Positions 50,949 to 62,569 of a stretch of DNA of 64,000 nucleotides are shown one piece after another. A program made the position numbers and the translations under genes. The notes beneath the pieces are model-generated. The model was not told the origin of the DNA. It saw only the letters and a program-made list of their open reading frames with translations, and did no database searches. This stretch comes from Agaricus subrufescens. Taxonomy: Eukaryota; Basidiomycota; Agaricomycetes; Agaricales; Agaricaceae. Numbering within the stretch: position 1 is the first letter of the stretch; each line of letters begins with the position of its first letter. The DNA is taken from assembly GCA_029945375.1 (NCBI GenBank), contig CM057058.1, forward strand, positions 2,604,001 through 2,668,000. Reading direction: 5' to 3'.

Positions 50949-51950
50949 TTAAGCTTCGACTACCATAGGCGTTAAGCCCTCGGCCTGATCGACTTTTTTC
51001 GAGTGGCCCAGAACTTCAGCACCTTCCCAGAATTTGGGCAGCTCATTGCCCGGGACAAACAGCCGCTCAACGCCTTCCTCTGTGATCACACACATACGGA
51101 TCACACCTCCTGATGACCCATCGCGAGACATTGCCAGAGCAAGAGCTAAAAGAAGTGAGAACACCGGAAAGCAAAAGAGATAAGATACTCACTGTTTTTC
51201 ACGAACTCGACTGTCTCATCTCTGCCCCATCCATCTTTGTAAGTAGCATCGCAGTAACCGTACACATACGTCGAACCAGATCCTATGATATCAAAGAGTT
51301 AAACATCTATGATCCTGGAATAGATGGTGAAATATACCTCCGATAGCCCATGGCTGACGGAACAGGCCACCACCGAGAGGAATATTGTATACGCTTGGGC
51401 CAACTTCCTTGTCCCATCCAGCAACGATGATTCCTGCACTAAGAGCATCCTTGTTCTCGTAACATATGCGTTGGAAAAGTGCTGCAGCAGTGTGCACCGG
51501 CGGAGGTCCACCCGACATTTGCCTGTAAGGGGTGAAGTGTCATTGAGGGTTGCGATCCTTCAGGCTTGAAAGTACGTACGTGTACATCTGTAGCTGATAG
51601 TGCACGGCATCGGCGACTGCTTGTGTATCAGCTGCTGAACCTGACCGACAACAGTAAATGCGGTCGTGGACGTGGGTGAGTTTGTCGGTTACTCGATTGG
51701 CCTGGAAGGGGTGGCGTTTCAGGGTACAGGATAGCAGTAAAGAGATAAAGTAGAACGCACGATGTAGCTTCCAGTGGTTGTTCGACTGTCTGCGCCAATG
51801 ACGACACCGTTTTTAAATTGGACGGCCATGATTGAGGTCTGTGGGTCGCCGGACACTTGAGATATAGTTTCTAGTCATAGAGAAGGATGGATAGCATACA
51901 CCGAGGTTGACCTCGCCGGTCTTGAGTCTGTTGAAATCGATGTGGTCCAT
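50949..51950 (-). CDS. PRE3: 20S proteasome subunit beta-1 (Pre3/PSMB6)
   Basis: Catalytic beta ring subunit with caspase-like activity. The first exon codes a 17-residue propeptide ending GEVNLG; the second exon starts exactly at the mature Thr1 ([20 protein letters not shown]). Thr1, Asp17 and Lys33-type positions are visible (GADSRTT, RVTDKL). [66 protein letters not shown] and [13 protein letters not shown] follow in subunit order. Stop at 50949-50951. Several short introns. Divergent from RPN12 with 81 bases between starts, a region holding an inverted repeat of TGACGCGT. Confidence 0.95.
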
Positions 51951-52031
51951 GGGATGTGTTCAAGGAAGGTGACGCGTCGCTGATTGGAGATCAGAATATT
52001 ATACGCGTCATCCCCTCACCACAACCACCAG
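51951..52031. promoter_or_regulatory. Bidirectional PRE3/RPN12 promoter with inverted ACGCGTCA boxes
   Basis: The 81 bases hold TGACGCGT at 51970-51977 and its exact reverse complement ACGCGTCA at 52003-52010, with a CCAAT box on the minus strand (ATTGG at 51983-51987) between them. ACGCGT is the core of the yeast MCB element. Both flanking genes encode proteasome subunits, and the same octamer occurs in the PRE10 promoter. Seen directly; regulatory meaning is inference. Confidence 0.5.
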
Positions 52032-53096
52032 ATGCCTCCCCAGCCAAACCTCCGCACCCTTTACACAGAGCTCACCCGCTCTTTCACTGCTCAGCCCTGC
52101 GACATCGAAAAGTGTGGCTCTTTACTCTCTCAACTCAAGGTACTGTCTTTTAGGTGTTTAGCATTCAGTATTAATGGGCCCAGCTAGATCGGACTCATCG
52201 AGGCTGGCTTACTGCTTCCTCAAGGAGAGCCCAACTTGAACGACCTCTTGGTTGCTCGTAGGTCTAAACCCTCTCCTCATTTTCCGGGCATACCTTAATG
52301 GTGGAAAACAGGTGATATTCTTGAGATCGGCGCTTTCTGGAGCATACGAGCAAGAGACGTTCCCGCCTTCGATCGCTATTTCTCTCAACTACAGACATTT
52401 TATACCGATTATGGGTATGCCAGCTCTAAGTGTTTCCTCAGTGATAAAAGTGTTGAAGCCTGGTTCTACCCAGCCCTGTTCTGCCACCATCAAGACGTGA
52501 ATATCCCATTCGCGGACTCAACCTCATTCGTCTATTGACTCAAAATCGTATCGCGGAGTTCCATACAACACTCGAAAGCCTTCCTCTTTCTGCGGACGCC
52601 ATTGCCGAGAACCCATTCATCAGCCACCCTGTCAATCTCGAACGATGGCTAATGGAAGGTAGCTACAGCAAAGTCTGGAATGCCCGCGAGGAAGCCCCTG
52701 CGGAAGAGTACAAGTACTTCGTCGACAGTCTGATGGGCACTATACGGTACTACATTAATTTCATGAAGCCTAGCACCCTCTGATAATTTGTGACTTTAGG
52801 AATGAAATTGCTAGCTGTGGCGAGGCTGCGTATGAGAGTTTGCCGCTCAAAGATGCTGCCACCCTGTTGTTCTTCCCTAATCGCTCAGATCTGCTGAGAT
52901 TCGCCGAACAGGTAGGATCTATTAATTTGTTGTAGAAGCCGTTATCTGATCGTGTGTTCAGCGTGGCTGGCAAGTAAATATCACGGCAGGAACAATTTCC
53001 TTTGCCAAAAAGGGAGAGGAAAAATTAGAGATACCTAAAGAGAGGCTTATTTCTTCTTCTCTAGCATATGCACGGGAACTTGAGCAGATTGTATAG
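52032..53096 (+). CDS. RPN12: 26S proteasome regulatory subunit Rpn12
   Basis: Non-ATPase lid subunit, last to join the lid. Exons read [23 protein letters not shown], then [50 protein letters not shown]-type [43 protein letters not shown], the PCI-domain end [39 protein letters not shown] and the C-terminus [13 protein letters not shown] at 53096, matching the Rpn12/CSN8 PCI fold and Rpn12's conserved tail. About seven exons. Convergent with PRE10, with 83 bases between stops. Confidence 0.93.
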
Positions 53097-53179
53097 AGTT
53101 TGTATTAATTTTCAGGGTTGTAAATCCAGCATTGATAAAGAAATTGATTGCAAAAAGTAGTGTACACAAAAGTTGCAGT

Positions 53180-54232
53180 TTATTCAAACGTCTCAAGGGC
53201 GGCCTTGGCTTTGCCTTCCGCATCTCGCTGTAGGTCTTTAGGTACGGGCAAATGAATATTACCCGTTTCTTGTCCGATCCATGAGATTTCAAGCTCGAAC
53301 TCTTTCTCCTTTGCATCTTCATGTACAAGGTATATACTAAATCTGCTGTTAGTTCAACATATTTCTAATGAACGGGCAAGCCTACATTCGTGCAGCTTCG
53401 TAGACAGCTTCTCTTGTTGTGAGCTCTGCAAGTTTGAGTTTTTCGAGCTCCGTCTTGGCAAGCTGACGACCTTTGCCGACAGCAGCGCCATTGTAGCCCT
53501 AGCTAAGATCAGAATATTTATCGTCATGTGGAAACGGTCTACTTACAAAGTAAACACCACTGGGCTCTACGACATATAATGATGGACCGTCCTTATCAAA
53601 TGCTCCTAGGATCGTGCTAATACCAAACGGTCGGACAGATGAGTAGAGTGTATATGCTTGAGTATATAACCCTAGACGTTCGGCGAGAATCTGGTTTTGA
53701 TAGTAAGTATATTGCGCATGAGAATGAGTTGTCAATGTGTTATCGCACTTTTAAAGGGCTTGGAGCATCATAAGCGTCTCGGTAGCTGGTCGCCTCATCT
53801 CGGGCTCGATTGGCAATATGTCTACCATCAGCAAGTAGACCTGCCGTAGCCTATTTCTCTATCGCATTCAATAGACAGATTTGATGAGATACTGAGAGAC
53901 GCACCAGGCCGATGTGTCGATCTATTGTCTGTATTCTTCGGTTGGCTTCAGGCACCAGGAGCTTCGAGTGGATGAGCTTTTCCACCGCAAGGACTACGCC
54001 ATCTTTGACTTTGAGTCCTATTGCAGTCCTATAGAATATTGAATTAGCTGAGTGGGTTGAATGGGATAGGTGGAGACACACCCCGAGTTTTCGACGGCCT
54101 TGGTGGCATACTCGACCTAGGAAGATGATCAGCGAGCGGGTAGAGCATGGCGATAATATATACCTGAAAGATACGGCCGTCTGGGGAGTAGGTACTGGCT
54201 GAGAGATCGTAGCCAGTGCCGATTGAGGTCAT
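53180..54232 (-). CDS. PRE10: 20S proteasome subunit alpha-7 (Pre10/PSMA3)
   Basis: Alpha ring subunit. MTSIGTGYDLSASTYSPDGRIFQ, then VEYATKAVENSG, TAIGLKVKDGVVLAVEKLI, HIGLATAGLLADGRHIANRARDEATSYR, YTQAYTLYSSVRPFGISTI, FDKDGPSLYVVEPSG, GYNGAAVGKGRQLAKTELEKL and the acidic/helical C-terminal part with WIGQETG. GTGYD at the N-terminus and RPFG mark the alpha-7 class. It ends KAALETFE at 53180. An intron after SPLK contains a reading frame (HAQYTYYQNQ) that is not exon. Divergent from the NUP82 gene with 90 bases between starts. Confidence 0.93.
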
Positions 54233-54322
54233 GGTTGGGGATGAAAGGGACGCGCAAGCAAGCCAAGCTGATGAACGCGTCAGTCGGGCGTGGGAAGAAC
54301 ATACGCGCATCTCATCTCTTGA
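54233..54322. promoter_or_regulatory. Bidirectional PRE10/NUP82 promoter with ACGCGTCA box
   Basis: Ninety bases between start codons. ACGCGTCA at 54275-54282 is identical to the boxes in the PRE3/RPN12 promoter; related GACGCGC and TACGCGC words lie at about 54249 and 54302. Likely overlapping 5' UTRs or a shared core promoter. The functional reading is inference. Confidence 0.45.
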
Positions 54323-57303
54323 ATGCTCAACCCCGCAAACGAGTGGAACGACGCCCTCAGCGACCACCCCATCTTCTCCCTCCCAAAGTCTTTCACCGGG
54401 CCCCTCACTGAAGCGCGAGATTCGCTCGAACTTTCCACGAACACACTCCCGCGCTTCGTCAAGGTTGACCCTTTGGACGATGAGCCAGCCCCTTCAGGGA
54501 GAAGGCAGACTGTACTCCTCAAGGATGCAGACTTGATAGTGGCTGCCGGACGAGAGATTCGTATGACCACCCTGGGGGATGCGAGGGGTGGTAAAAGTAC
54601 GCGAAAGACATACAAGGTACCGTGTCAAGACAATTTACGCCCATGTGCCGTTACACTCAACACCATTCCATTCAAGGTACTACATACACCCAACGTGCAG
54701 TTTGCAATTCATCAAATTTCATTGAATCCGAATGGCAAACTGCTTGCCGTCGCTGGTGCATTCCAAGTGGCGGTCATTGTTCTTCCTAGACCTGGGTTTA
54801 CACGATTGGTACCCGAGACCATAGACTGCAAGTATGCGCTTGTTCTCACTGTCATAATATGTAACTGACTTGAGTGAATGCAGGTCTGTGCAAGTTGGCC
54901 AGTTCTACCATGCGGCCAAGAATTCTGCTCCAATCGCCAAGCTTGAGTGGCATCCCTGGGGAGAAGCAGCATCCACTTTACTCGTCATGACAGCGGACGG
55001 AAAACTACGGTCAGCCTGGAACCATACGCGTCGACTGCATCATTTTCTTACTTACGACTAGAGAGTATGACATATCTGTCGATACCGAAGAGCCGCAACA
55101 AGTCTTGTCGTTTGTCCCAGAACGCAAATCGAAATCCTACTTGGCAGAAGATTCATCTGCGCGGCAAGTGGCATCATTTGCACTCGGCAAGGGACGTGCA
55201 GACTGGGGCCCTTTGACAGTATATGCCCTCATGAAGTCTGGGGACATCTATGCCATCTGTCCATACCTTCCTAAAAACGCGTATGTCTTTCTCTTTCTTC
55301 TCTCGCACATATCGTCAATGGTGTACTTTACAGTTCCGTGCCATCATCCTATATACATTCTCTGGAATGTTTTATTTCTGCCAAACAAGAATTCCTTTCC
55401 CAAGGTGCCTCGAGGGCATCGCCAACACTCAATGCCATCTATGACTATCAGCAAAAATATGTCTCCGCACTGCTCAGAGAACTTCCTTCAGGAACGGTCT
55501 TTCCCGCGACGTCCCGAGCTGTCTCCTTACATCCTCCCACTAACATCAAGTCGCCACCCACTCGACAAGGTCCATTCCTCCTACAACCCGAGCCTCGCAT
55601 GTTAGAGGGGAGCGATGGAGGGGACGCCACTGACATAGCTTACCTCGTCTTTGGGACAGAATCCGATGACGACGACGACTCTGAGCGCGAAGGTAATCCA
55701 ACAGAGCACTTGGGTATCATCACAGTCGCGTATCAGGATGGAAAAGTGGATCTATATCTAGATGTGGAGAAAGTCGAAGCGCGATGGGACGGTGCTCATG
55801 TATGTGGAAAATTAAGCCTTCTATACATTTGTGCTCACAAACCCTTGCAGGAATCGATTCGTGATCTACCAATGCTCGCAGTGTATGAAACAATTGATCT
55901 TGGAATCTTTTCAACTATCAACTCGATAACTGACGGTTGCTTGGATCTCCTCCAAGCCAACCATCCTGTGTTACTTCTTGACCCTATTTATGACGACATA
56001 CTCTATGTGTATCATGCTTTTGGCGTACACGCACTACACATAGGGTCCGTACTCCAGCATTTAGGTATAGCTCTGCGGGAAGCGGATGATGACGCTGCGT
56101 TGAGTGAAGCCCTTCAAAACCCAGTCGAAACATTTGTGCAGCCCCTACTAACTACATTTTCCGTGGAGCGGAGGTACGTAGGTTGTGTTGAATACTCTCA
56201 TAAATTCTTATGCAGGCTCTCTAGATCATCCAACCCCATTATTGGGGTCACTCTTCCAAACGATGTTTATCTCAGTTATAGCATTCTCATCTTATCGTCT
56301 GCTATGCGGATATCTGTCTTTCCATTAACTTTACGTTCGGAAACTGTTCATGACTCGAACGTGGAAACAAAACCAACCATCCCTGCAGAAGAAACACCTC
56401 CTGAAAAGAGCAAATGGCTAACACCCGTCGAGGGCTTACCGCCGCCATTCGTGTCGCCTCTATCGCGGGATCCATTCGATATACCTCCCATTCTCAGCGA
56501 AAATAGTCTTCCCAGCGTACCTAGACATTCACTCCCGGCACCTGTTGCCACAAAAGAGATTGTCTTAACACCAGACGTATTGGTTTATCTTCTGCGCGCA
56601 ACTGAACACCTTTCTTCCCAAATGAGGGACATTAGCCTTGCTTACTCGGCGGTAAAATTCCGAAATCAGCTACAGGAGAGTGAAATGGACCTTCATATCA
56701 AGATAGCAGGGGTTTTGAACCAGAAATGTGAGAAGTTGAAGGGCGAGAGGAAGTCGTCGATGGACGCTCGCATCGAGAGAATGCATACAACACAGAAACA
56801 GCTTCTTCTGCGGCTCGATCAGTTATTAGCTGCATTGATGAAGGAAGCCTCGCCAGAACTCAGCGAACATGAGGTCAAATGGTTCGAAGAGCTTAAGCGG
56901 ATGAAGCTCGAGCTTCTGGGATCTGGAAGGTACGATGCCGACTCATTGGTGGCCAAAACTAAGCAGGTAAGTTGCTTAATGCATTAAGGACATCATGAGA
57001 CCCCTAACGATGGCCAAAGCTGGAGAAAGAATATGCTCGCATCACACCCGCTCTCAAAGCAGTGTTGGAGAAGGAAAAATCAAGAAAAAATAAGCTCACC
57101 GAGATCAATGGTACTCTTGGTTTCTCGCAAGCATTCAACTTTGGTCAACAGTCCACGGCAGAGTAAGTTGATCCATCCTTTGTGCTTCCTTAGACTTACA
57201 ATTTTATGATAGGCAAGCGAAGATACAAAAACTAGAAAGAAGTGTTTCTAAGCTAGCGGACCAGCTGAACATTACCCTCGGGAAACTGCCTCGTTCCGAC
57301 TGA
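54323..57303 (+). CDS. NUP82: Nucleoporin of the Nup82/Nup88 family
   Basis: Cytoplasmic-side nuclear pore scaffold for mRNA export, inferred. ATG 54323 gives EWNDALSDHPIFSLP, the usual beginning of Nup82/Nup88. A beta-propeller-like region follows (TVLLKDADLIVAAGREIRM, NGKLLAVAGAFQVAVIVLP, IAKLEWHPWGEAASTLLVMTAD, YALMKSGDIYAICPYLP, LGIITVAYQDGKVDLYLDV). From about residue 640 comes a coiled-coil C-terminus (LRATEHLSSQMRDISLAYSAV, KCEKLKGERKSSMDARI, KWFEELKRMKLELLG, KIQKLERSVSKLADQLNITL) ending LPRSD. About eleven exons. The fold order and length suit Nup82/88; the match is by pattern, not a search, so a different propeller-coil protein is possible. Confidence 0.65.
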
Positions 57304-57516
57304 TCTTCTGGTGGTTTCCTTTCCTACTGCCTCCTGGTTCATCATGTCGTTAATATACGTATCGGACTAACATCGTCTCTGTGAGCTAATTTTTGTAATT
57401 GAAGTATTTCTCCTTACAGTCTGGGTTTTCTTTGTCGGTTAAATCGTCAAAGGCATGGTCGTGTGCCAGATTCTCGCCCTGTTTTTTACATGGTCAAATC
57501 TTGATTGGCATAAAAA

Positions 57517-60021
57517 TTAGTCATTTCCTACAGCATCTTGGTTACTAGATTGGCCCGGTGTTACATCTTGAGCCCGTCGTTTCAGAGCGTTCTGTCTCAT
57601 CAAATAAAGCCGTAAAAAGACAATGGTGGCCATCTGGACGCCATAGACAACCATATGGGCAATGAACGCCTTGATATATCGTGGTGCATCGTCACTTCTG
57701 AATACTGCAAAAGTATGAGAAACAAAATTCGCATGTCCTATAGCACTCGCACTCTACCTTGTGGCCCAACGGCATTACCAACAGCCCATGCACTTTACCG
57801 ATTTAGAATACAGTTTGAACTAGTTGACAAGAGCACCTACATGAAGACAAAACTAGACGCAATGACTTGTTTAGTCCTCTGTTTGTAATAAGTGAGAAGA
57901 AATTTAGGTTGAAAATCCCGTTCACTTACGCCTGCAACATTTCCTGTCATGACAGCGAGGTTGAGCACGGCAACAGCACCGAACCCTTGCATACAACTAC
58001 AATATTTGTTCAGCTATGTCGGTTGCATTTTCTAATTTTATCGGACTCACTAAAATGCCAGAAGAAGACCAACTTTTGTGTGCGGGGTTGTGGGGACAGA
58101 AAGAAATACGACGGTGCCAGCGACGTTTGGGAGTGTATATATCTGGTTGTGTATAGAGTTGTCAAAACCTGTCGTAGAACTTGCAGAATGCTCCGTACTC
58201 ACAAGCCCTAAAAAAAGTCTTTGTCCATATCTTCTCGACAGGCCCGCAGCGGAGAAAAGGAAAAACATGATGATAGCACCTATTTCAAGAGTCAATCGAT
58301 ACGCCTGAGACGGGGCCTCTCTACTTCACCTTGCGCAATGGCAAGAAGGTATGTTTGCAGGACCGTAAAACCCTTAAGAATACGTTGAGAGACTTCTGTC
58401 CAGCATAATGGGGTAACAACCTACAAAAGCATTGATGATGAGGTTTGAGAATGCGCCTAAACCTCCTGTTGGAAGTGCGTTCGTAAAAGATATGATAGTG
58501 ACCGCCCAGACAGTGGGATCTTGTATAGCCTCCACTATAGTTGACTCAGACATGGAAGACGGTTTATCTAGATAATTAAAGCTCACCGACTTGATACATC
58601 TATAGGTATCGCCTCCTGAGTCAAGTTGTGTAGAGTCTGTCGTTCAATTGAACCCTTACCTTGAAAGTCTTGTTCTGAATGCCAGTTTCGTTCTTTCGAA
58701 CCCTCTCTGTCATAAGTAGCCTGTCTTCGAGTGAAAAACATTTGGCTTTCATCGGGCTATCAGGCATCCAGTACAATATGAACAAGCCCCATACAAACGT
58801 AACGCAACCATAGAGCTGTTGATACAAAGGACCTGAGCAATCGCATCGGTAATTGTGGCGCTGATACATACAGTAAAAAGAACCTGCCAATTCTTGATTG
58901 CAGCGTCTTTGATATGGGCAATCCCATATGCTATCAGACCCCCCACACACTGTTGGAACCCGTTCATAGAATAGAATGAGCCAATGACAAGCGCCTGTTC
59001 CTCTCTTGTATACCACATTACTGACCTGTAACGACCATCACCCGGTAGCTCCTAATAAAGAAAAAAATCGCACTTACAAGAAGACAAATGCTGGTTGACA
59101 AACACATTCAAAGATGCCAAGTAGAGTACGAACTATAACAAGGCCAGTAAAGTTTTTACATGCTGCCGTACAAGCAAGAACGGCACCCCAGGCCATGATG
59201 CTGCGCAAAGTTTTCTCAATGACGTCAGGGAGGAACAGGCAAACAGGCTTACTTGAAGGATAGATATTTCGCTATTGGCAAACGTTGTATCAACCTATTT
59301 GTTGGTAACTCCCATACCAAGCTGTGGGTCGTTCATTGAGGGTCAGAGACACTACCTTTTCGGTTTTATAGGGACCTACATTGCAATATACACTACAGAA
59401 ATGTTTGAACATTAGAAAATGATTCCGGAGAAAAGAAGAATGACTTACCGCAAGTTGTCAACCATGCATATTCTTGGCCTTTCAGATGTGTGTCCTCAAT
59501 TATTCCCATTATGGATGCGAAGTTAATAGCTCTATTCTAGTTCATGAGCCCGCTGTCAGTAGACCACAATATTAAACAAGTACCCTTTATCCAGGGTCTG
59601 GCCAACTAAAGAAAAGTTAGAATTGACATTATGGGCGAGTAAATTTCACTCACAATATGTGACAACCATAACAAGCTTGAGTAAAAATGTAAGTTGGTGG
59701 GCGTTTATGCATCAATGACGGAGAAATAACGGACAAGTATACGTTTATGTATTGACCATCGTAGCCGCCTGTTGGTCGCCTCGTCAATGACCCCCGTCTC
59801 AATATGGGCTGTCTGGGCCAAAAATTCAGCAACCTCTGCGTCAATTCCCTTATGTTGGGCTAATCCAGTTAATGAGGCCTCCCGGCAGAATTAAAATGTC
59901 TTTCATCTATCTCACCTGCATAATCTGGTACAGAGCCACTTTGGAGAGAACGAACATCTTTTGACTCCGACTCATCGTACCGAACGTCCAAAGGTTGCGA
60001 AACGACCTTATTCCCGGCCAT
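57517..60021 (-). CDS. MFS transporter, allantoate permease (Dal5-like) family
   Basis: A twelve-helix proton symporter of the anion:cation symporter family by pattern. From ATG 60021 (MAGNKVVSQPLDVRYDES) exons give DEATNRRLRWSINTLVT, a LDKGTLNFASIMGIIEDTHLKGQEYAWL motif, VWEFPTNRLIQRLPIAKYL, FTGLVIVRTLLGIFECVCQPAF, WYTREEQALVIGSFYSMNG, GLIAYGIAHI, WMPDSPMKAKCFS and RVRKNETGIQNKTFK, all typical Dal5/TNA1-like. The C-terminus reads HMVVYGVQMATIVFLRLYLMR and a hydrophilic tail, stop at 57517-57519. Many introns. The start is 260 bases from the divergent GH105 gene, which suggests uptake of GH105 products or precursors, as an inference. Confidence 0.8.
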
Positions 60022-60281
60022 TGGTAGCAGGAAAAAGTAATAGACTTCGACCTCTCCAGTGTCCAGACCCTAAGTATCAAAGGTGAACATCATATCCCTC
60101 GTGACCCCCGGATTTCGGAAATTCCACAAGAAACCACGTTACCACCGGCTACAACAGAAATCCCTCCACGGGATGATATGTGTGACATATAAATACCGGT
60201 CCGCTGGACCGCTCGGAAAGATTTTGCCACTGCCACTGATGATACATAAACCACATAGACCAGACCAAAAACAACATCGTC

Positions 60282-61662
60282 ATGTCTTCCCGGGTGGTGG
60301 ACCCACGTAAAGCTCATGCCTTGATATTAATCAAGGAATTGATCAACTGTCTCGTCAATATCGAGGATGAATCTGGGGAATTCCTTCTTCGCTTGGAAGA
60401 CGGACGAGTCATCGATACAAAAGGATGGAATGACTGGGAAGTGAGTGTGTTAATTTCGTCTACCACGAGTTAATCTAACCGATAGGAGTAGTGGACTCAT
60501 GGAGTAGGCGCGTTTTTGACTGTGCCTTACGACTTGTCCATCCAATTCTAACAAGTCGACAGGGTTATATGGGCTCTTTCGTTTTTTTCAGATCACAGGA
60601 GACAGGGCGGTTTTAGACATATGCCTGAATTGGTTTACAGTTCAATTTGACCTTGGAACGACAAAGGCAAGCGGCTTAGATCAGTGGTCCATCAGAAAAG
60701 ACACAGAGAAGACTTATGAGTCGGATAGAACGTCAATACAATGTCTCCGCTATTGACCGCAGCCTTTCTCCATGAGGGTGGACATGCAGATTATAAGGTC
60801 CATTTAGAAGCATGGGCGGAATGGGTGATGTATGATATGCCGCGGACAGAAGAACAAGGACTGCAGCATATCACGTATCTAGTTGATAATCATCAACAAC
60901 TTTGGGATGACACATTGATGATGACAGTCTTGCCTTTGGCAAAGATTGGGTTACTTCTCGGTAGAAAAGAGTATGTTGAAGAGGCAAAAAGACAGTTTTT
61001 GGTTCAGTAAGCCAACCATTGAAGAACGTGGAAAGTCGTCTGACCTATCCACCTGTCCAGCATTAAATATCTTCAGGATCCAATAACAGGTCTCTGGTTT
61101 CACGGTAAGTGAGGAACAAAAAATCTTCTCCATTTTCTGAGCGCAATATATAGGCTGGACTTTCGATGGTCGCCATCACTTTGGCCGCGCTCGGTGGGGT
61201 AGAGGGAATTGCTGGGTCACGATTTCAATCCCAGACTTCATCGAACTGCTGGGGTTGACGCAAGGCGACGGCCTTCGTGAATACCTGGTTTCATCTCTCA
61301 AGGCACAAGTCGATGCATTGGTCAATTTGCAAGACCCTGCAACAGGCCTCTGGCACACCATTCTCGATGATTCGACAAGTTATCTCGAGGCGTCCGCGAC
61401 TGCAGGCTTTGCTTATGGGATTTTAAGGGCTTTACGACTGAGACTGCTTCCGAGAGAAGAGAAGTATACCAGGGTGGCAGAGATGGCAATCGTGGCGATC
61501 AAGGAAAATATATCGGAGAAAGGCGAACTGAAGCAGGTGTCATTCGGGACACCGGTGTTTGATGATATTGAGAGTTACAGAAATGTTCCTCTCACTAGCA
61601 TGCCGTATGGACAAAGCCTTGCCCTGCTTGCGCTGTCGGAGTACCTTAGAACGTTGCTTTAA
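60282..61662 (+). CDS. GH105 family unsaturated glycuronyl hydrolase (369 aa)
   Basis: Removes the unsaturated uronic acid left by polysaccharide lyases, typically from rhamnogalacturonan or related oligosaccharides. Six exons (60282-60440, 60492-60507, 60563-60666, 60729-61006, 61061-61104, 61154-61662) sum to 370 codons. GH105 landmarks in order: KGWNDWEWTHGVGLYGLF, ITGDRAVLDICLNWF, NVNTMSPLLTAAFL, ITYLVDNHQQLWDDTLMMTVLPLAKIG (the DDTLMM Asp is the expected catalytic residue), HIKYLQDPITGLWFHGW, RARWGRGNCWV and YLEASATAGFAYGI. No signal peptide, so probably intracellular and fed by a transporter. Exon 2 is only 16 nt, and introns 2 and 3 both start with GC. Confidence 0.9.
60508..60562 (+). 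other. GC-AG intron (2nd intron of GH105 gene)
   Basis: A 55-nt intron GCGCGT...GACAG with a perfect CTAAC branch site 15 nt from the end. Only this choice gives HGVGLYGLF across a phase-1 junction; neighbouring GT donors break the frame. Confidence 0.65.
60667..60728 (+). other. GC-AG intron (3rd intron of GH105 gene)
   Basis: A 62-nt intron GCAAGC...GATAG in phase 0 after an AAG codon, the classic AG|GCAAG donor. Reading through it reaches a stop in the next exon's wrong frame; removing it restores NVNTMSPLLTAAF. Confidence 0.75.
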
Positions 61663-61816
61663 TGGCCATTCTAATGATGAGTAACTCACTACTTTCCACT
61701 GTCGTCACCTTCTGTATGATATCAGACTCTTAAATTTGCCGCATATAAGACGAGACACGTAGACCACGAAAACTTCCGAGAGACAACCTCAAACCGAAAC
61801 TCGAGCTCTCCAGGTG

Positions 61817-62304
61817 CTATGGCCTAGATTCACCTCTTTTCCGACTCGACATGGCGGAATGAATTTCGGAGAGAAGTCCTTGCCGATCTTCTCTCTGCGG
61901 TGGCGATTCACGGTAGACAGATGGTATGACTTGCAGTGGGAATCCGAGATTATAGTCAATGTGCAAGCGCAGTTCCAGCTTTAGGTGCTTATAGGAACCC
62001 TGAGTGCCAAGGATTAGAACAGTCAACAGCCCATTTTCGGGTCGCATAGAGGTGTTTTCGATGCGAGACATTCCCGAGATAATACGAATAGCCCAGAACA
62101 GCTGTGGTATGTATTCAGGGTCCCCGATGAACAATATCTGCGCTCGGTGCTAAGAAAACTAGACAATGCCTGAATATGATGAACGTGGCTCTTCATTGAA
62201 TGTCGCTTGAGGTCCTCGCGTTGGAAAATTTGGACTTGGTACGTGGAGGCCCGAATTGACCCAGTCGCTGTGGGGTGCGGTAAAGTACATAGAAGCGACC
62301 AACC
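61817..62304 (-). CDS. Possible small hypothetical gene
   Basis: Unrecognised and weakly supported. An open frame of about 105 residues (AIRIISGMSRIENTSM, LTVLILGTQGSYKHLKLELR, LLSEIHSAMSSRKRGESRP) ends at 61817. It has no ATG of its own; a possible acceptor (TTCTTAG at about 62149) precedes it, and upstream on the same strand ATG about 62304 opens a short frame MVGRFYVLYRTPQRLGQF. I could not find a splice joining both in frame. The rest of the 61663-62569 interval holds nothing else I can support. Confidence 0.25.
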
Positions 62305-62569
62305 ATTACGCTAGTAATAAGTACCACCTCAGTTTCTTTGTTACATAATGTCAGGTGTATAGCAATTACAGTAGAAAATTTACTGCCAAGTACAGAAGCA
62401 ACTACATAGATTCAATAGATATAAGCATACGATAACTATATGATGATGAGGTACGTCCAGAAATACCATAGATAACAAACGGTCTTAAACTACGTCAGCG
62501 AATTGATCACTATTTTTACGCAGGTAAGTTGACAAAATTTTGGGAAATTCTCAGTCGAAAAGGATAAAC

